DNA of 59,574 nucleotides from Mycobacterium sp. 1100029.7 (GTDB lineage: Bacteria > Actinomycetota > Actinomycetes > Mycobacteriales > Mycobacteriaceae). The notes under the pieces were generated by a model, which was not told the origin of the DNA, ran no database searches, and saw only the letters and a program-made list of their open reading frames with translations. The translations under genes and the position numbers were made by a program. The stretch spans positions 1 through 59,574 of the forward strand of contig NZ_LZSC01000078.1 in the NCBI RefSeq assembly GCF_001665235.1, in the 5' to 3' direction. Every line of letters starts with the position of its first letter. Position 1 is the first letter of the stretch. This document shows positions 28,869 through 37,819 of this stretch, piece by piece.

Positions 28869-29299
28869 CCGTTCAGCCGGGCCAGTGTCAGGGGGTCCTG
28901 CTGGCCTCGGTAGTAGATGTCGAGCAGCGTGGTGAAGTCCGAGTTGTCCTCGGTCGCCACAGCGAACAGCGTCATCGACGAGCGCAGCTTCTGATCGTCG
29001 GGCGAGCCGAAAATCTGCGCGGCCGAGCGGTCCCGAACCTGGTTGACCAGCTGGGTGCATTCCCGCAATCGCGGCCCCAACACCTCGTGGGCCAGGTAGG
29101 CGCGGGCCTCGGCCAGCGAGGAAATGCCGTACCGGATGGCCGTCGGGCTGCTGCCCAGGCCGCGCAGTTGCGGGAAAACGAACCACATCCAGTGACTGCG
29201 CTTTCGCCCGTCCCGCAACTCCTCGACGACGGTTGCATAGACCGGGGCCTGTGCGACAACGAAGCGTGTCAGATCAAAGGGATCGTCTGCGGAGTCCAT
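28865..29299 (-). CDS. DUF1810 family protein (Rv1873-like)
   Basis: 144 aa from ATG 29299 (MDSADDPFDLTRFVVAQAPVYATVVEEL). RKRSHWMWFVFPQLRGLGSSPTAIRYGI is the family hallmark. The structure of Rv1873 is an all-helical fold with no assigned activity. Its ATG lies 18 bases from that of the divergent lldD2, so their promoters must overlap or both transcripts are leaderless. Confidence 0.9.
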   Translation of the reverse strand: MDSADDPFDLTRFVVAQAPVYATVVEELRDGRKRSHWMWFVFPQLRGLGSSPTAIRYGISSLAEARAYLAHEVLGPRLRECTQLVNQVRDRSAAQIFGSPDDQKLRSSMTLFAVATEDNSDFTTLLDIYYRGQQDPLTLARLNG

Positions 29300-29317
29300 G
29301 TGACTACGGTGGCATAC

Positions 29318-30553
29318 ATGGCCGTTCGACGACGCATGCCCAAAGCCCGCGACCTGGCCCCGCTCATGCAGTTCAAGCGGCCGCAATTCGATGCCACCAG
29401 GCGCCGGCTGGACACCGCATTCACGATCGACGACCTGCGCCGTATCGCCAAACGCCGCACCCCCAGGGCGGCATTCGACTACACCGATGGCGGGGCCGAG
29501 GACGAGTTGTCGATACAACGTGCGCGACAAGCGTTCCGTGACATCGAGTTTCACCCCACGATCCTGCGTGACGTCAGCAATGTCAGCGCCGGGTGGGAGG
29601 TGCTGGGCCAGCCGGCGGCGTTGCCTTTCGGGATTGCGCCCACCGGATTCACCCGGTTGATGCAGACCGAAGGTGAGATCGCGGGCGCCGCGGCGGCGGC
29701 CAAGGCCGGTATCCCGTTCTCGCTGTCCACGCTGGGCACCTGCGCTATCGAAGACCTGGTGACCGCTGTGCCTCAGGGCCGCAAGTGGTTTCAGCTCTAC
29801 ATGTGGCGTGATCGGGAGCGGTCGATGGCGTTGGTCAAGCGCGCCGCCGACGCGGGGTTCGACACCTTGCTGGCCACCGTCGACGTCCCGGTGTCCGGAG
29901 CGCGCTTCCGTGACAACCGCAACGGCATGACGATTCCGCCGTCGCTGACGCTGCGCACCGTGCTCGACGCGGTACCGCATCCGAAATGGTGGTTCGATCT
30001 GTTGACCACCGAGCCGCTGGCGTTCGCGTCGCTGGACCGCTGGCCGGGAACCGTCGGCGAATACCTGAGCACCATGTTCGATCCGAGCCTCACCTTCGAC
30101 GATCTGGCCTGGATCAAGGAGCAATGGCCGGGCAAGCTCGTGGTCAAGGGTATCCAGACGCTCGAAGATGCACGTGCTGTGGTGCAGCGCGGCGTCGATG
30201 GCATCGTGTTGTCCAATCATGGTGGCCGCCAACTAGATCGGGCCCCGGTTCCGTTTCATCTGTTGCCGGAGGTGGCGCGCGAGCTGGGCAAGGACACCGA
30301 AATCCTGGTCGACACCGGCATCATGTCGGGTGCCGACATCGTCGCGGCGATCGCACTGGGGGCGCGGTTCACGCTGATCGGGCGGGCGTATCTCTACGGT
30401 CTGATGGCCGGTGGCGAGGCGGGCGTGCACCGCGCGATCGAAATCCTGGAGACTGGGGTGCTGCGTACTATGCGGCTGCTGGGCGTGACCTGCCTGGAAG
30501 AGCTGTCACCGGCCCACGTGACGCAGCTGCGGCGGCTGGTCCCGCGCGACTAG
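29318..30553 (+). CDS. lldD2: L-lactate dehydrogenase (FMN alpha-hydroxy-acid oxidase family), LldD2
   Basis: 411 aa from ATG 29318 (MAVRRRMPKARDLAPLMQFKRP), matching the start of M. tuberculosis LldD2; the much longer open frame upstream is not coding. FMN enzyme: PFGIAPTGFTRLMQTEGE, QLYMWRDR, the active-site histidine in SNHGGRQLD and the phosphate-binding IVAAIALGARFTLIGRAYLYG. Oxidises L-lactate to pyruvate, feeding electrons to the quinone pool, and allows growth on host lactate. Membrane association is by a short loop. Confidence 0.95.
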   Translation: MAVRRRMPKARDLAPLMQFKRPQFDATRRRLDTAFTIDDLRRIAKRRTPRAAFDYTDGGAEDELSIQRARQAFRDIEFHPTILRDVSNVSAGWEVLGQPAALPFGIAPTGFTRLMQTEGEIAGAAAAAKAGIPFSLSTLGTCAIEDLVTAVPQGRKWFQLYMWRDRERSMALVKRAADAGFDTLLATVDVPVSGARFRDNRNGMTIPPSLTLRTVLDAVPHPKWWFDLLTTEPLAFASLDRWPGTVGEYLSTMFDPSLTFDDLAWIKEQWPGKLVVKGIQTLEDARAVVQRGVDGIVLSNHGGRQLDRAPVPFHLLPEVARELGKDTEILVDTGIMSGADIVAAIALGARFTLIGRAYLYGLMAGGEAGVHRAIEILETGVLRTMRLLGVTCLEELSPAHVTQLRRLVPRD

Positions 30554-30597
30554 CCGCTCCGGTTGCGGGCATGGGTGAAACCTGCCAAGGTGGTTAC

Positions 30598-31152
30598 GTG
30601 AAATTCGGCTTCGTATGCGGGCGTGCCTGCCTGAACTTCGCGGGCACGATGAAGCACCGCAACACCACCCGCGAGGAACGGTTGACTCATCCTGGCGTGC
30701 TGTCCGAATGGGCCATCCAGGCCGGATTGGTCGACACCGACATCGAGGTCAGCCCCGACGACCTCGTCACAGCAGTCGAAGTGCGCGAAGCGATCTACCG
30801 GACCGCGACCGCTCGATTGGACGACCGCGAGCCGATGGCCGCCGACGTCCATTTGCTCAACGAGCACGCAGCGCGGCCCCGGCTCACTCCCCGGTTGCTC
30901 ACGACCGGTGCGACGTCCCGCGAGGGCACCGCTGCGCAACTGATCGCCACCCTGGCCGCCGATCTGCTCGACCTGCTCGCCGGTCCGGACATCGGCAACG
31001 TCAAACGCTGTGACCACCCGAATTGCTCGCTGCTTTATGTCGATTCCTCGCGGGCCAAGAACCGCCACTGGTGTGGCATGGCCACTTGCGGCAACAAGGT
31101 GAAGGTGCAGGCATTCCGGGCGCGCCAGCGCGCTTCGGTTGAGTTGAGCTAG
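30598..31152 (+). CDS. CGNR zinc-finger / ABATE-domain transcriptional regulator
   Basis: 184 aa from a GTG with AAGG seven bases upstream; an in-frame ATG at 30571 is an alternative. The N-terminal ABATE domain opens KFGFVCGRACLNFAGT. The C-terminal zinc finger reads RCDHPNCSLLYVDSSRAKNRHWC followed by CGNKVKVQAFRARQR, the CGNR motif. These are stress- or metabolite-responsive regulators in actinobacteria; targets here are unknown but lon (85 bases downstream, same strand) and lldD2 are the obvious candidates. Confidence 0.88.
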   Translation: MKFGFVCGRACLNFAGTMKHRNTTREERLTHPGVLSEWAIQAGLVDTDIEVSPDDLVTAVEVREAIYRTATARLDDREPMAADVHLLNEHAARPRLTPRLLTTGATSREGTAAQLIATLAADLLDLLAGPDIGNVKRCDHPNCSLLYVDSSRAKNRHWCGMATCGNKVKVQAFRARQRASVELS

Positions 31153-31236
31153 CTCACACCGCGCGCCGGCAGTTCGCCGGGAACAAAAGCCGTCCCCCAA
31201 GGGTTGAGCGCATCAGACTAAACCTTTGGAGGATTG

Positions 31237-33561
31237 ATGTCTGAGCCTAAATCAGTGCCGGTGCTGTTCGTCACCGACACGATCGTGTTGCCCGGGATGG
31301 TTGTGCCGATCGAGCTGGATGATGCCGCTCGAGCGGCGATCGACGCGGCCCGGGCCAGTGAGTCGGGTGAGCTGCTGATTGCGCCCCGATTGGAGGACCG
31401 CTACCCGTCACACGGCGTGATCGCGAAGATCCTCCAGGTCGGGCGGATCGCCGGTGGCGGTGGGACCGCTGCGGTGGTGCGCGGTGAGCGTCGCGCCCAG
31501 ATCGGCACCGGTGCCAGCGGACCCGGCGCGGCCCTGTGGGTCGAGGTGACCGAGGTCGCCGACGTCGAGGCCACCGACGAGATCAAGGTACTCGCGGCGG
31601 AGTACAAGAAGCTGCTGCTGGCCATGCTGCAGCGGCGTGAAGCCTGGCAGATCATCGACTACGTCAACAGTTTGACGGACCCGTCGGCACTGGCCGACAC
31701 CTCGGGTTACGCCTCCTACCTGACCGACGTCCAGAAGCGCCAGCTGCTGGAGACGGTGGACGTGGCCGAGCGGTTGCGGGTGCTGATCGAGTGGACCGGC
31801 GATCATCTGGCCGAAGTCGAAGTCAACGACAAGATCGCCGAGGACGTGCGCGACGGCATGGAGAAGACGCAGAAGGAGTTCCTGCTGCGCCAGCAGCTCG
31901 CGGCCATCCGCAAGGAACTGGGCGAGGGAACGGACGGGCCAGGAGAGGTGGCCGACTATCGGGCCCGGGTGGAGGCTGCCGAGCTGCCCGAGAAGGTCCG
32001 CGAGGCCGCGCTGCGCGAGGTCGGAAAGCTGGAACGGTCCAGTGACCAGAGCCCGGAAGGCGGCTGGATTCGCACCTGGCTAGACACCGTGCTGGACCTG
32101 CCCTGGAACGTCCGCACCGAGGATTCCACGGATCTGGCCGCGGCGCGGGCCGTCCTGGACGCCGACCACCACGGTCTGGACGACGTCAAGGACCGCATCG
32201 TCGAGTACCTGGCCGTGCGTTCGCGGCGCGCCCAGCGTGGCCTGCAGGTCGTCGGCGGCCGCGGCTCGGGTGCGGTTATGGTGCTGGCCGGTCCGCCCGG
32301 GGTCGGTAAGACGTCTCTAGGTGAGAGCGTGGCCCGCGCGTTGGGCCGCAAGTTCGTCCGTGTCGCCTTGGGCGGCGTGCGCGACGAAGCTGAGATCCGC
32401 GGACACCGGCGCACCTACGTGGGCGCGTTGCCCGGCCGGCTGGTGCGGGCCATCGGCGAGGCGGGGTCGATGAATCCCGTTGTGCTGCTGGACGAAATCG
32501 ACAAGGTCGGTTCGGACTATCGGGGTGATCCGAGCGCGGCGCTGCTGGAGGTGCTGGACCCGGCGCAGAACCACACGTTCCGCGATCACTACCTGGATCT
32601 GGATCTGGACCTGTCCGACGTCGTGTTCTTGGCTACCGCCAACGTGATTGAGAACATTCCGTCGGCGTTGTTGGACCGCATGGAGCTGGTCCAGATCGAC
32701 GGCTACACCGAAGACGACAAGGTCGCCATCGCCCGCGAATACCTGCTGCCGCGGCAGCGGGAGCGGGCGGCCCTCAATGACGACGAGGTGACCGTGACCG
32801 ACGCGGCCCTGCGCAAGATCGCCGCCGACTACACCCGCGAGCCGGGTGTGCGGCAGTTCGAGCGGCTGCTGGCCAAGGCGTTGCGGAAGGTGACGACGAA
32901 GATCGCCGACGAAGCGCTGACCATCGACGAGCCGGATCTGGTCGATTACCTTGGCAGGCCGCGGTTTACCCCCGAGTCGGCCGAACGCACCGCGGTGCCC
33001 GGCGTCGCGACCGGATTGGCCGTGACCGGCCTGGGCGGCGATGTGCTCTACATCGAAGCCGGGGCCACCGACGGCGAGCCGGGGTTGCAGCTGACCGGAC
33101 AGCTGGGTGACGTGATGAAGGAATCCGCGCAGATCGCGCTGTCCTACGTGCGTTCCCACGCCGCTGAACTGGGTGTCGACCCGACGGCGCTGAACCGTCG
33201 TATCCACGTGCACGTGCCTGCGGGCGCGGTTCCCAAGGATGGCCCGTCGGCCGGTGTCACGATGGTGACGGCGCTGGTGTCGATGGCCACCGGGCGCCAG
33301 GTCCGCTCCGACGTGGGGATGACCGGCGAGGTCACGCTGAATGGCCGGGTGCTGCCGATCGGCGGCGTCAAGCAGAAGCTGCTGGCCGCCCAACGTGCTG
33401 GACTGTCAACGGTTTTCATCCCGGCGCGCAACGAGCCCGACCTGGATGATGTGCCGGCCGAAGTGCTCGAGGCGTTGACGGTCAAACCGATGACCGACGT
33501 CGCGGAGATTGTCGCGCAGGCCCTGGAACCGGTGGCGCAGACCGCGACGGCGGCCGCCTAG
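31237..33561 (+). CDS. lon: ATP-dependent Lon protease
   Basis: 774 aa from ATG 31237, with GGAGG just before it. N-terminal substrate-binding LON domain (VPVLFVTDTIVLPGMVVPIEL), AAA+ module with Walker A GPPGVGKTS (~residue 352) and Walker B VVLLDEIDK, sensor residues, and a C-terminal protease domain with Ser671 (GPSAG) and Lys714 as the catalytic dyad. Degrades misfolded and specific regulatory proteins. Lon is missing from M. tuberculosis but present in many fast- and slow-growing non-tuberculous species. A nested hairpin follows the stop. Confidence 0.97.
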   Translation: MSEPKSVPVLFVTDTIVLPGMVVPIELDDAARAAIDAARASESGELLIAPRLEDRYPSHGVIAKILQVGRIAGGGGTAAVVRGERRAQIGTGASGPGAALWVEVTEVADVEATDEIKVLAAEYKKLLLAMLQRREAWQIIDYVNSLTDPSALADTSGYASYLTDVQKRQLLETVDVAERLRVLIEWTGDHLAEVEVNDKIAEDVRDGMEKTQKEFLLRQQLAAIRKELGEGTDGPGEVADYRARVEAAELPEKVREAALREVGKLERSSDQSPEGGWIRTWLDTVLDLPWNVRTEDSTDLAAARAVLDADHHGLDDVKDRIVEYLAVRSRRAQRGLQVVGGRGSGAVMVLAGPPGVGKTSLGESVARALGRKFVRVALGGVRDEAEIRGHRRTYVGALPGRLVRAIGEAGSMNPVVLLDEIDKVGSDYRGDPSAALLEVLDPAQNHTFRDHYLDLDLDLSDVVFLATANVIENIPSALLDRMELVQIDGYTEDDKVAIAREYLLPRQRERAALNDDEVTVTDAALRKIAADYTREPGVRQFERLLAKALRKVTTKIADEALTIDEPDLVDYLGRPRFTPESAERTAVPGVATGLAVTGLGGDVLYIEAGATDGEPGLQLTGQLGDVMKESAQIALSYVRSHAAELGVDPTALNRRIHVHVPAGAVPKDGPSAGVTMVTALVSMATGRQVRSDVGMTGEVTLNGRVLPIGGVKQKLLAAQRAGLSTVFIPARNEPDLDDVPAEVLEALTVKPMTDVAEIVAQALEPVAQTATAAA

Positions 33562-33602
33562 GCGCCCTGTTGGACCCGTGTCGAGTCGCGGCTGCCGCGA
33601 TG

Positions 33603-33641
33603 CCCCGGGGAATGGCCAAGACGTTTTGGCCGCCCCCGGGG
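33603..33641 (+). terminator. Nested hairpin after lon
   Basis: CCCCGGGG (33603-33610) pairs with the C/G run at about 33634-33641, enclosing an inner stem GGCCAA/TTGGCC. It lies about 40 bases after the lon stop; no U-tract. Confidence 0.5.
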
Positions 33642-33784
33642 CTGGGTACATGTGGTGGCAGAGGCAAACCGGCCGGGGGGTCTGACCTCGACCCGTCGTT
33701 CAGCCAAAGGCGCGGGTAACGAACAACAAATCACTGCTGTGAGGCTGCCAGTCGGCAGCTGAGCGGCTCGATAAGGAGTTCATC

Positions 33785-34129
33785 ATGAGGTTGAACAGAA
33801 TTGCTGCAAGCGCCGTGATCGCCGGCGCGCTGACGTCCGGTGCACTCGGCGTCGGAGCCGGGTTGGCCCAGGCCCACCCGAATGACCCGTGGGTGCCGGG
33901 CTGTAACGGGCCGGGCGTCAACTGCAACGGGCCCGGAAACCCGCTGCCGCCGGGGCACCGCGGTGCGCCGCCTCCGGGGCACTGGAACGACCCGGTCGGC
34001 TATGGCCTGCCTGCCCGGTGGAATCCGCCGAACGTGCCGGGCGATTACCCGGTGGTGTGGAATCCGGGCGTGAACGCGTGGGGTGTTTACCTGACACCGA
34101 ACGGCGTGTTCATCCCTTACCAGGGATAG
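33785..34129 (+). CDS. Small secreted Pro/Gly/Asn-rich protein
   Basis: 114 aa. MRLNRIAASAVIAGALTSGALGVGAGLAQA is a clear Sec signal peptide with cleavage after AQA30. The mature 84 residues are rich in P, G, N and W (NPLPPGHRGAPPPGHWNDP, YPVVWNPGVNAWGVYLTPNG) with two cysteines (PGCNGPGVNC) that may pair. TAAGGAG upstream is a strong ribosome site. Similar small proline-rich exported proteins are common in mycobacteria; function is unknown. Monocistronic between lon and the nuclease-like gene. Confidence 0.8.
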   Translation: MRLNRIAASAVIAGALTSGALGVGAGLAQAHPNDPWVPGCNGPGVNCNGPGNPLPPGHRGAPPPGHWNDPVGYGLPARWNPPNVPGDYPVVWNPGVNAWGVYLTPNGVFIPYQG

Positions 34130-34208
34130 CGCGTTAACTGCGGGCGGCCGCCCCACACCCGGGGCGGCCGTTCGTTTGTCCGCGCGTCGTGTGGGTACGC
34201 GCGGTGCT

Positions 34209-34853
34209 ATGGGCAAGTCGGACGACGCCAAACAGCGGGTGCGGCGGGCGCTCGACGTCGGTGGTACCACGTACGCGGACGAAGCAGGAATTCGGCTCGG
34301 CGACAAGCCAATGCCACTGTTCCAGCTGCTGGTGCTGTGCATGCTCGCCAGCAAGCCGATCGACGCCGCGATTGCGATGCGCGCCGCGCGCGAGCTGTTC
34401 AAAGCCGGTCTGCGCACCCCGAAGACGGTGTTGGCATCCGACCGGCACACGATGATCAGCGCCTTCGGCCGGGCCCACTATGTGCGCTACGACGAGAGTT
34501 CGGCAACGCGACTGACCGACATGGCGCAGCGGGTCCGCGACGAGTACGACGGCGACCTGCGTGAGATCGCCGGACGTAGCGGACACGATCCCGCAGCTGC
34601 CAAGCGAATGCTGAAGAACTTCAACGGAATCGGCGATACCGGGGCCGACATCTATCTGCGTGAGATTCAGGATGTCTGGACTTGGGTGCGTCCCTATTTC
34701 GACCAGCGGGCGACCCAGACGGCCAAACACCTTGGCCTGCCCGCCGACCCGGCCACGCTGGGAGCACTCGCACCGCGTGCCAACGCGCGCCTGGCCGCGG
34801 CGCTGGTTCGGGCATCGCTGGATGAAGACCTGCGGCAGCGGATGAGCGGTTGA
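34209..34853 (+). CDS. Endonuclease III-like HhH protein (no Fe-S cluster)
   Basis: 214 aa from ATG 34209 (MGKSDDAKQRVRRAL); an upstream frame to 34176 lacks a ribosome site. The helix-hairpin-helix lies in LKNFNGIGDTGADIYLRE, where catalytic members have L-P-G-V/I-G-x-K-T-A; the lysine is absent, so this may be an inactive or AlkA-like member. C-terminal cysteines of the EndoIII 4Fe-4S cluster are missing. Its TGA overlaps the TTG start of the next gene, so the two are coupled. Confidence 0.75.
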   Translation: MGKSDDAKQRVRRALDVGGTTYADEAGIRLGDKPMPLFQLLVLCMLASKPIDAAIAMRAARELFKAGLRTPKTVLASDRHTMISAFGRAHYVRYDESSATRLTDMAQRVRDEYDGDLREIAGRSGHDPAAAKRMLKNFNGIGDTGADIYLREIQDVWTWVRPYFDQRATQTAKHLGLPADPATLGALAPRANARLAAALVRASLDEDLRQRMSG

Positions 34854-35584
34854 CAATACGCATCGGCACCTCCGGGTGGTCCTATGACCACTGGGTCGAC
34901 GTGCTGTACCCACCCAAGACGCCTGCCGCCCGTCGGCTGGCGCGCTACGTCGAAGTGTTCGACACCGTCGAGCTGAACGCGAGTTTCTACCGCTGGCCCA
35001 AAGATTCGACGTTCAGCGGGTGGCGTGAGCGGTTGCCGCCGGGCTTCACGATGACGATCAAGGCGCATCGTGGACTGACCCACTATCGCCGGCTGTCCTC
35101 CCCCGAGCCGTGGATCGAACGTTTCGAGCGGTGCTGGCAACTGCTGGGCGATCGGCACGGAGTGCTGTTGGTGCAGGTGCATCCCGAGCTGCAGCGCGAC
35201 GAGTCCTCGATGGCCCGCCTGGAGGTGTTCCTGGCGCGCCTGCCCGCGGCGATCCGGGTGGCCGTGGAGTTGCGTCACCCGTCCTGGGATGACCCCGCGG
35301 TGTACGAGACGCTGCACCGTCACCGCGCGGCGTACGTGGTGATGAGTGGTGCCGGACTGGCCTGTATACCCAAGGCCACCACCGATTTCGTGTACATCCG
35401 CATGCACGGACCGGATTCCGAGGCGATCTATGCCGGCTCGTATTCGGACGACCAGTTGCGGGTCTGGGCCGACCGAATCGCCGAGTGGGACCGTGCCGGC
35501 AAGGACGTGTGGATGTATTTCAACAACGACCTGGGCGGCCACGCGGTACGCAATGCGCTGCGGCTCAGAGAGCTGGTGAGTTAG
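34850..35584 (+). CDS. DUF72 (YecE-like) TIM-barrel protein
   Basis: 244 aa from a TTG overlapping the previous stop. IRIGTSGWSYDHWVDVLYPP is the family opening, followed by VFDTVELNASFYRWP, FTMTIKAHRGLTH, VAVELRHPSW and YIRMHGPD, all DUF72 landmarks. Biochemical function is unresolved; DUF72 proteins often neighbour DNA-repair or Fe-S genes, and here the coupled partner is an EndoIII-like protein. Confidence 0.88.
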   Translation: MTIRIGTSGWSYDHWVDVLYPPKTPAARRLARYVEVFDTVELNASFYRWPKDSTFSGWRERLPPGFTMTIKAHRGLTHYRRLSSPEPWIERFERCWQLLGDRHGVLLVQVHPELQRDESSMARLEVFLARLPAAIRVAVELRHPSWDDPAVYETLHRHRAAYVVMSGAGLACIPKATTDFVYIRMHGPDSEAIYAGSYSDDQLRVWADRIAEWDRAGKDVWMYFNNDLGGHAVRNALRLRELVS

Positions 35585-35591
35585 CCCGCGG

Positions 35592-37709
35592 TCAGCGCTC
35601 GCCGATCTCCTCGCCTGACGTCTGACTCAGCGGCGCCCAGCTGTGATCGATCACCTCGGGCAGCCGCACCGCCTGCAACCGTTCCCGTTCGGTACGGCGG
35701 CGTTTGATCCGCAACCGCGCATCGGCGGGCATGGTGACCAGCTCATCACAGGTCAGGTAGAACACGTCGTCGACGGCGTCGATCACATCCGCGTCCACCC
35801 GGCCAGACCCCAACTCTCGCAACGTCATTCGTAACTCGTGGGTGTACCGAAGAGTGGTGTCGTGGGCAAGCTCGCGAGACGCGCGGGTGTTGGCCGCGAT
35901 GCGGCGAATCAGCGTCAGTGGCGGCCCCTGCTCGATGGGTCGGGCCGCGCTGTGTGCGGCCGCGATCAACAGCATCCCCGGGTCGTCGGCGTAAACCCGG
36001 CTGGCCAACTCGGCTTCGCCGGGTCCGCGATGGCCGATCCGGCCGACCGCGGCGTCCAGCAGGGCGGCGGTGGGCGGAGACAGTGCGCGGATACTGGCCA
36101 GGTTGGCTTCCTGCGCCATCGCACGCAGCGGCGGGTCGGCACGCAATGCGGCCGTCAGCTCGGCGGTTTCGTCCGCCACCCGGTCGCTGTCCATGAGGGC
36201 GCTGAGCCCGGGCACCCGGGAGCTCTTGTTCTCCAGCGCCGCCGCGGTGACCCCGGTGTCGATCAACCACAGCGCCGTGAGAATCCAGCCTTGATGAATC
36301 CGGTCCCGCAGCAACCGAATTCGGGCCCCTAGACCCGCGTCGCGCAACAGACTCAACTGCGCGGGTTCCCAGTGCTCCACCACGGCGGCGGCGGCGTAGG
36401 CCCGGGTGTCGGCCTTGAGGTGACGCAGCAGCGCCAGCGATCGTGTGGCCGCGACCGCCTTGGCGAGCGAACCGAGGGGGCCGCCCGCGAGTCGGGGCTG
36501 ACCGAACGGCAGCACGTCGCCGACCTGCGGCTGGTTGACCAGGGTGCGTTGCACGAGGGCCTGGTCGTCCCAGCCGAGCAGCTGGTTGGCGGCAACGACG
36601 TTGGCAGACACCCCGACGTAGGGCCGGTGACCGAAGACCGCGATGGCCCGGCTCCCCCATTCGTCGTCGACCACACCGCCGAGGGTCAGCGCCTGGCCCG
36701 TCACCCTGCTGGCGGCGCGCAGCCCGCTGAGCTGAACATCCAGGCTGATCGGGGTCAGCGGGCCGGGCAGCGCCTCGGTGAGGCCGGTGTCGGCGAACAC
36801 CGGAAACCGCGGATCGATGCGGTCGTCGAACTCACCCTCGAGGCCCTCGGGTGCGGCGCTGCGCAGTTGCTGGGTCGCGGCGGGCGGGGCGAGCACCTCC
36901 ACCGGAAGCGCCATCTGCGATCCGTGGGTCTTCGCACCGGTGGGGTCGAGCCTGCGCCCGACGAGCCCACGCGCCGTGTCGGCAACCGCATCGAAAGCCT
37001 GCCAGCCGAATTCGAAACCCCAATCCTCTTGAGCGGCAACGGTATCCATCGACGGGATCAGCTCTGTCCAGCCGCGGACGCGGTAGATCCGGGATTTGGG
37101 ATCGACGGCTCGCAGCAGCCGCCATGCGGTCACCACATTGGTGGTGTCCGGGCTCGCGAGATCGACCACGCCGGTGCGATCGGTGTTCAGCGCCAGCACC
37201 AGGAAACGCACCAGGTCGTCGAGGTGCAACACCCGCATCGGTTCGGTCGAGACCTTGGCCCGCAGCATGCAGGCCACCGTGCGGCACACCATCCAGTCGA
37301 GTTGGCGGCCCACCGGCGGTGCGATCCTGACGATCAGAGTCGGCCCCAGACTCGTCGACACCAGGTCTTCGGCGGGCTGGTAGACCTCCGGGTGACCGGC
37401 GGCCTGAGAGACGAACAGCAGGCGGGCACCGGCGCGCGCAGCGGCATGCGTCACGAACGCCACCCCGTTGATGTCCGCGCTGCCCGGCGCGTCCGGTTCG
37501 ACCGGGGCCAGGTGGATCACCGCGTCGGCGTCGTCGGCCAGCGCCTGCAGGGCGGGGTCGCTCAGCGGCGCGCAGACGAAGTCGACGGCCGGGTCCAGAC
37601 GGGCGTCGGGCTGTTCGGCGATGCCGGCGACCGTGTGCCCGGCAGCAAGCAGCTGCCGTGCAACCAGCCTCCCGACCGTGCCGGTGGCGTCGGTAACCAG
37701 GATGTGCAC
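35592..37709 (-). CDS. NAD(P)-binding epimerase-like protein with long unique C-terminus (Rv1868-like)
   Basis: 705 aa. Residues 1-~230 are an NAD(P)-binding Rossmann domain of the atypical SDR/epimerase type (MHILVTDATGTVGRLVARQL). The remaining ~470 residues are alpha-helical, rich in Ala/Leu/Arg, and I do not recognise them; no membrane segments are obvious. Rv1868 has the same plan and length. It runs in the same direction as the thiolase-like and CoA-transferase genes upstream, suggesting a lipid/CoA-related pathway. Confidence 0.8.
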   Translation of the reverse strand: MHILVTDATGTVGRLVARQLLAAGHTVAGIAEQPDARLDPAVDFVCAPLSDPALQALADDADAVIHLAPVEPDAPGSADINGVAFVTHAAARAGARLLFVSQAAGHPEVYQPAEDLVSTSLGPTLIVRIAPPVGRQLDWMVCRTVACMLRAKVSTEPMRVLHLDDLVRFLVLALNTDRTGVVDLASPDTTNVVTAWRLLRAVDPKSRIYRVRGWTELIPSMDTVAAQEDWGFEFGWQAFDAVADTARGLVGRRLDPTGAKTHGSQMALPVEVLAPPAATQQLRSAAPEGLEGEFDDRIDPRFPVFADTGLTEALPGPLTPISLDVQLSGLRAASRVTGQALTLGGVVDDEWGSRAIAVFGHRPYVGVSANVVAANQLLGWDDQALVQRTLVNQPQVGDVLPFGQPRLAGGPLGSLAKAVAATRSLALLRHLKADTRAYAAAAVVEHWEPAQLSLLRDAGLGARIRLLRDRIHQGWILTALWLIDTGVTAAALENKSSRVPGLSALMDSDRVADETAELTAALRADPPLRAMAQEANLASIRALSPPTAALLDAAVGRIGHRGPGEAELASRVYADDPGMLLIAAAHSAARPIEQGPPLTLIRRIAANTRASRELAHDTTLRYTHELRMTLRELGSGRVDADVIDAVDDVFYLTCDELVTMPADARLRIKRRRTERERLQAVRLPEVIDHSWAPLSQTSGEEIGER

Positions 37710-37819
37710 CTGGGCTCACCTCCCCCAACGTCCTTTACGACAATATGCGCGCCACCATCACCGCGCGACCGCTGTTCCCGCAGCGGTGCGCTGGCCTGCC
37801 GGTTTGCTGCAGGCTGGGC

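Noticed and set aside
28622..29317. N-terminal extension of lldD2 through the open frame from 28622
   Set aside because: The frame is antisense to the DUF1810 gene and out of frame with the GH13 gene; homologues start at ATG 29318.
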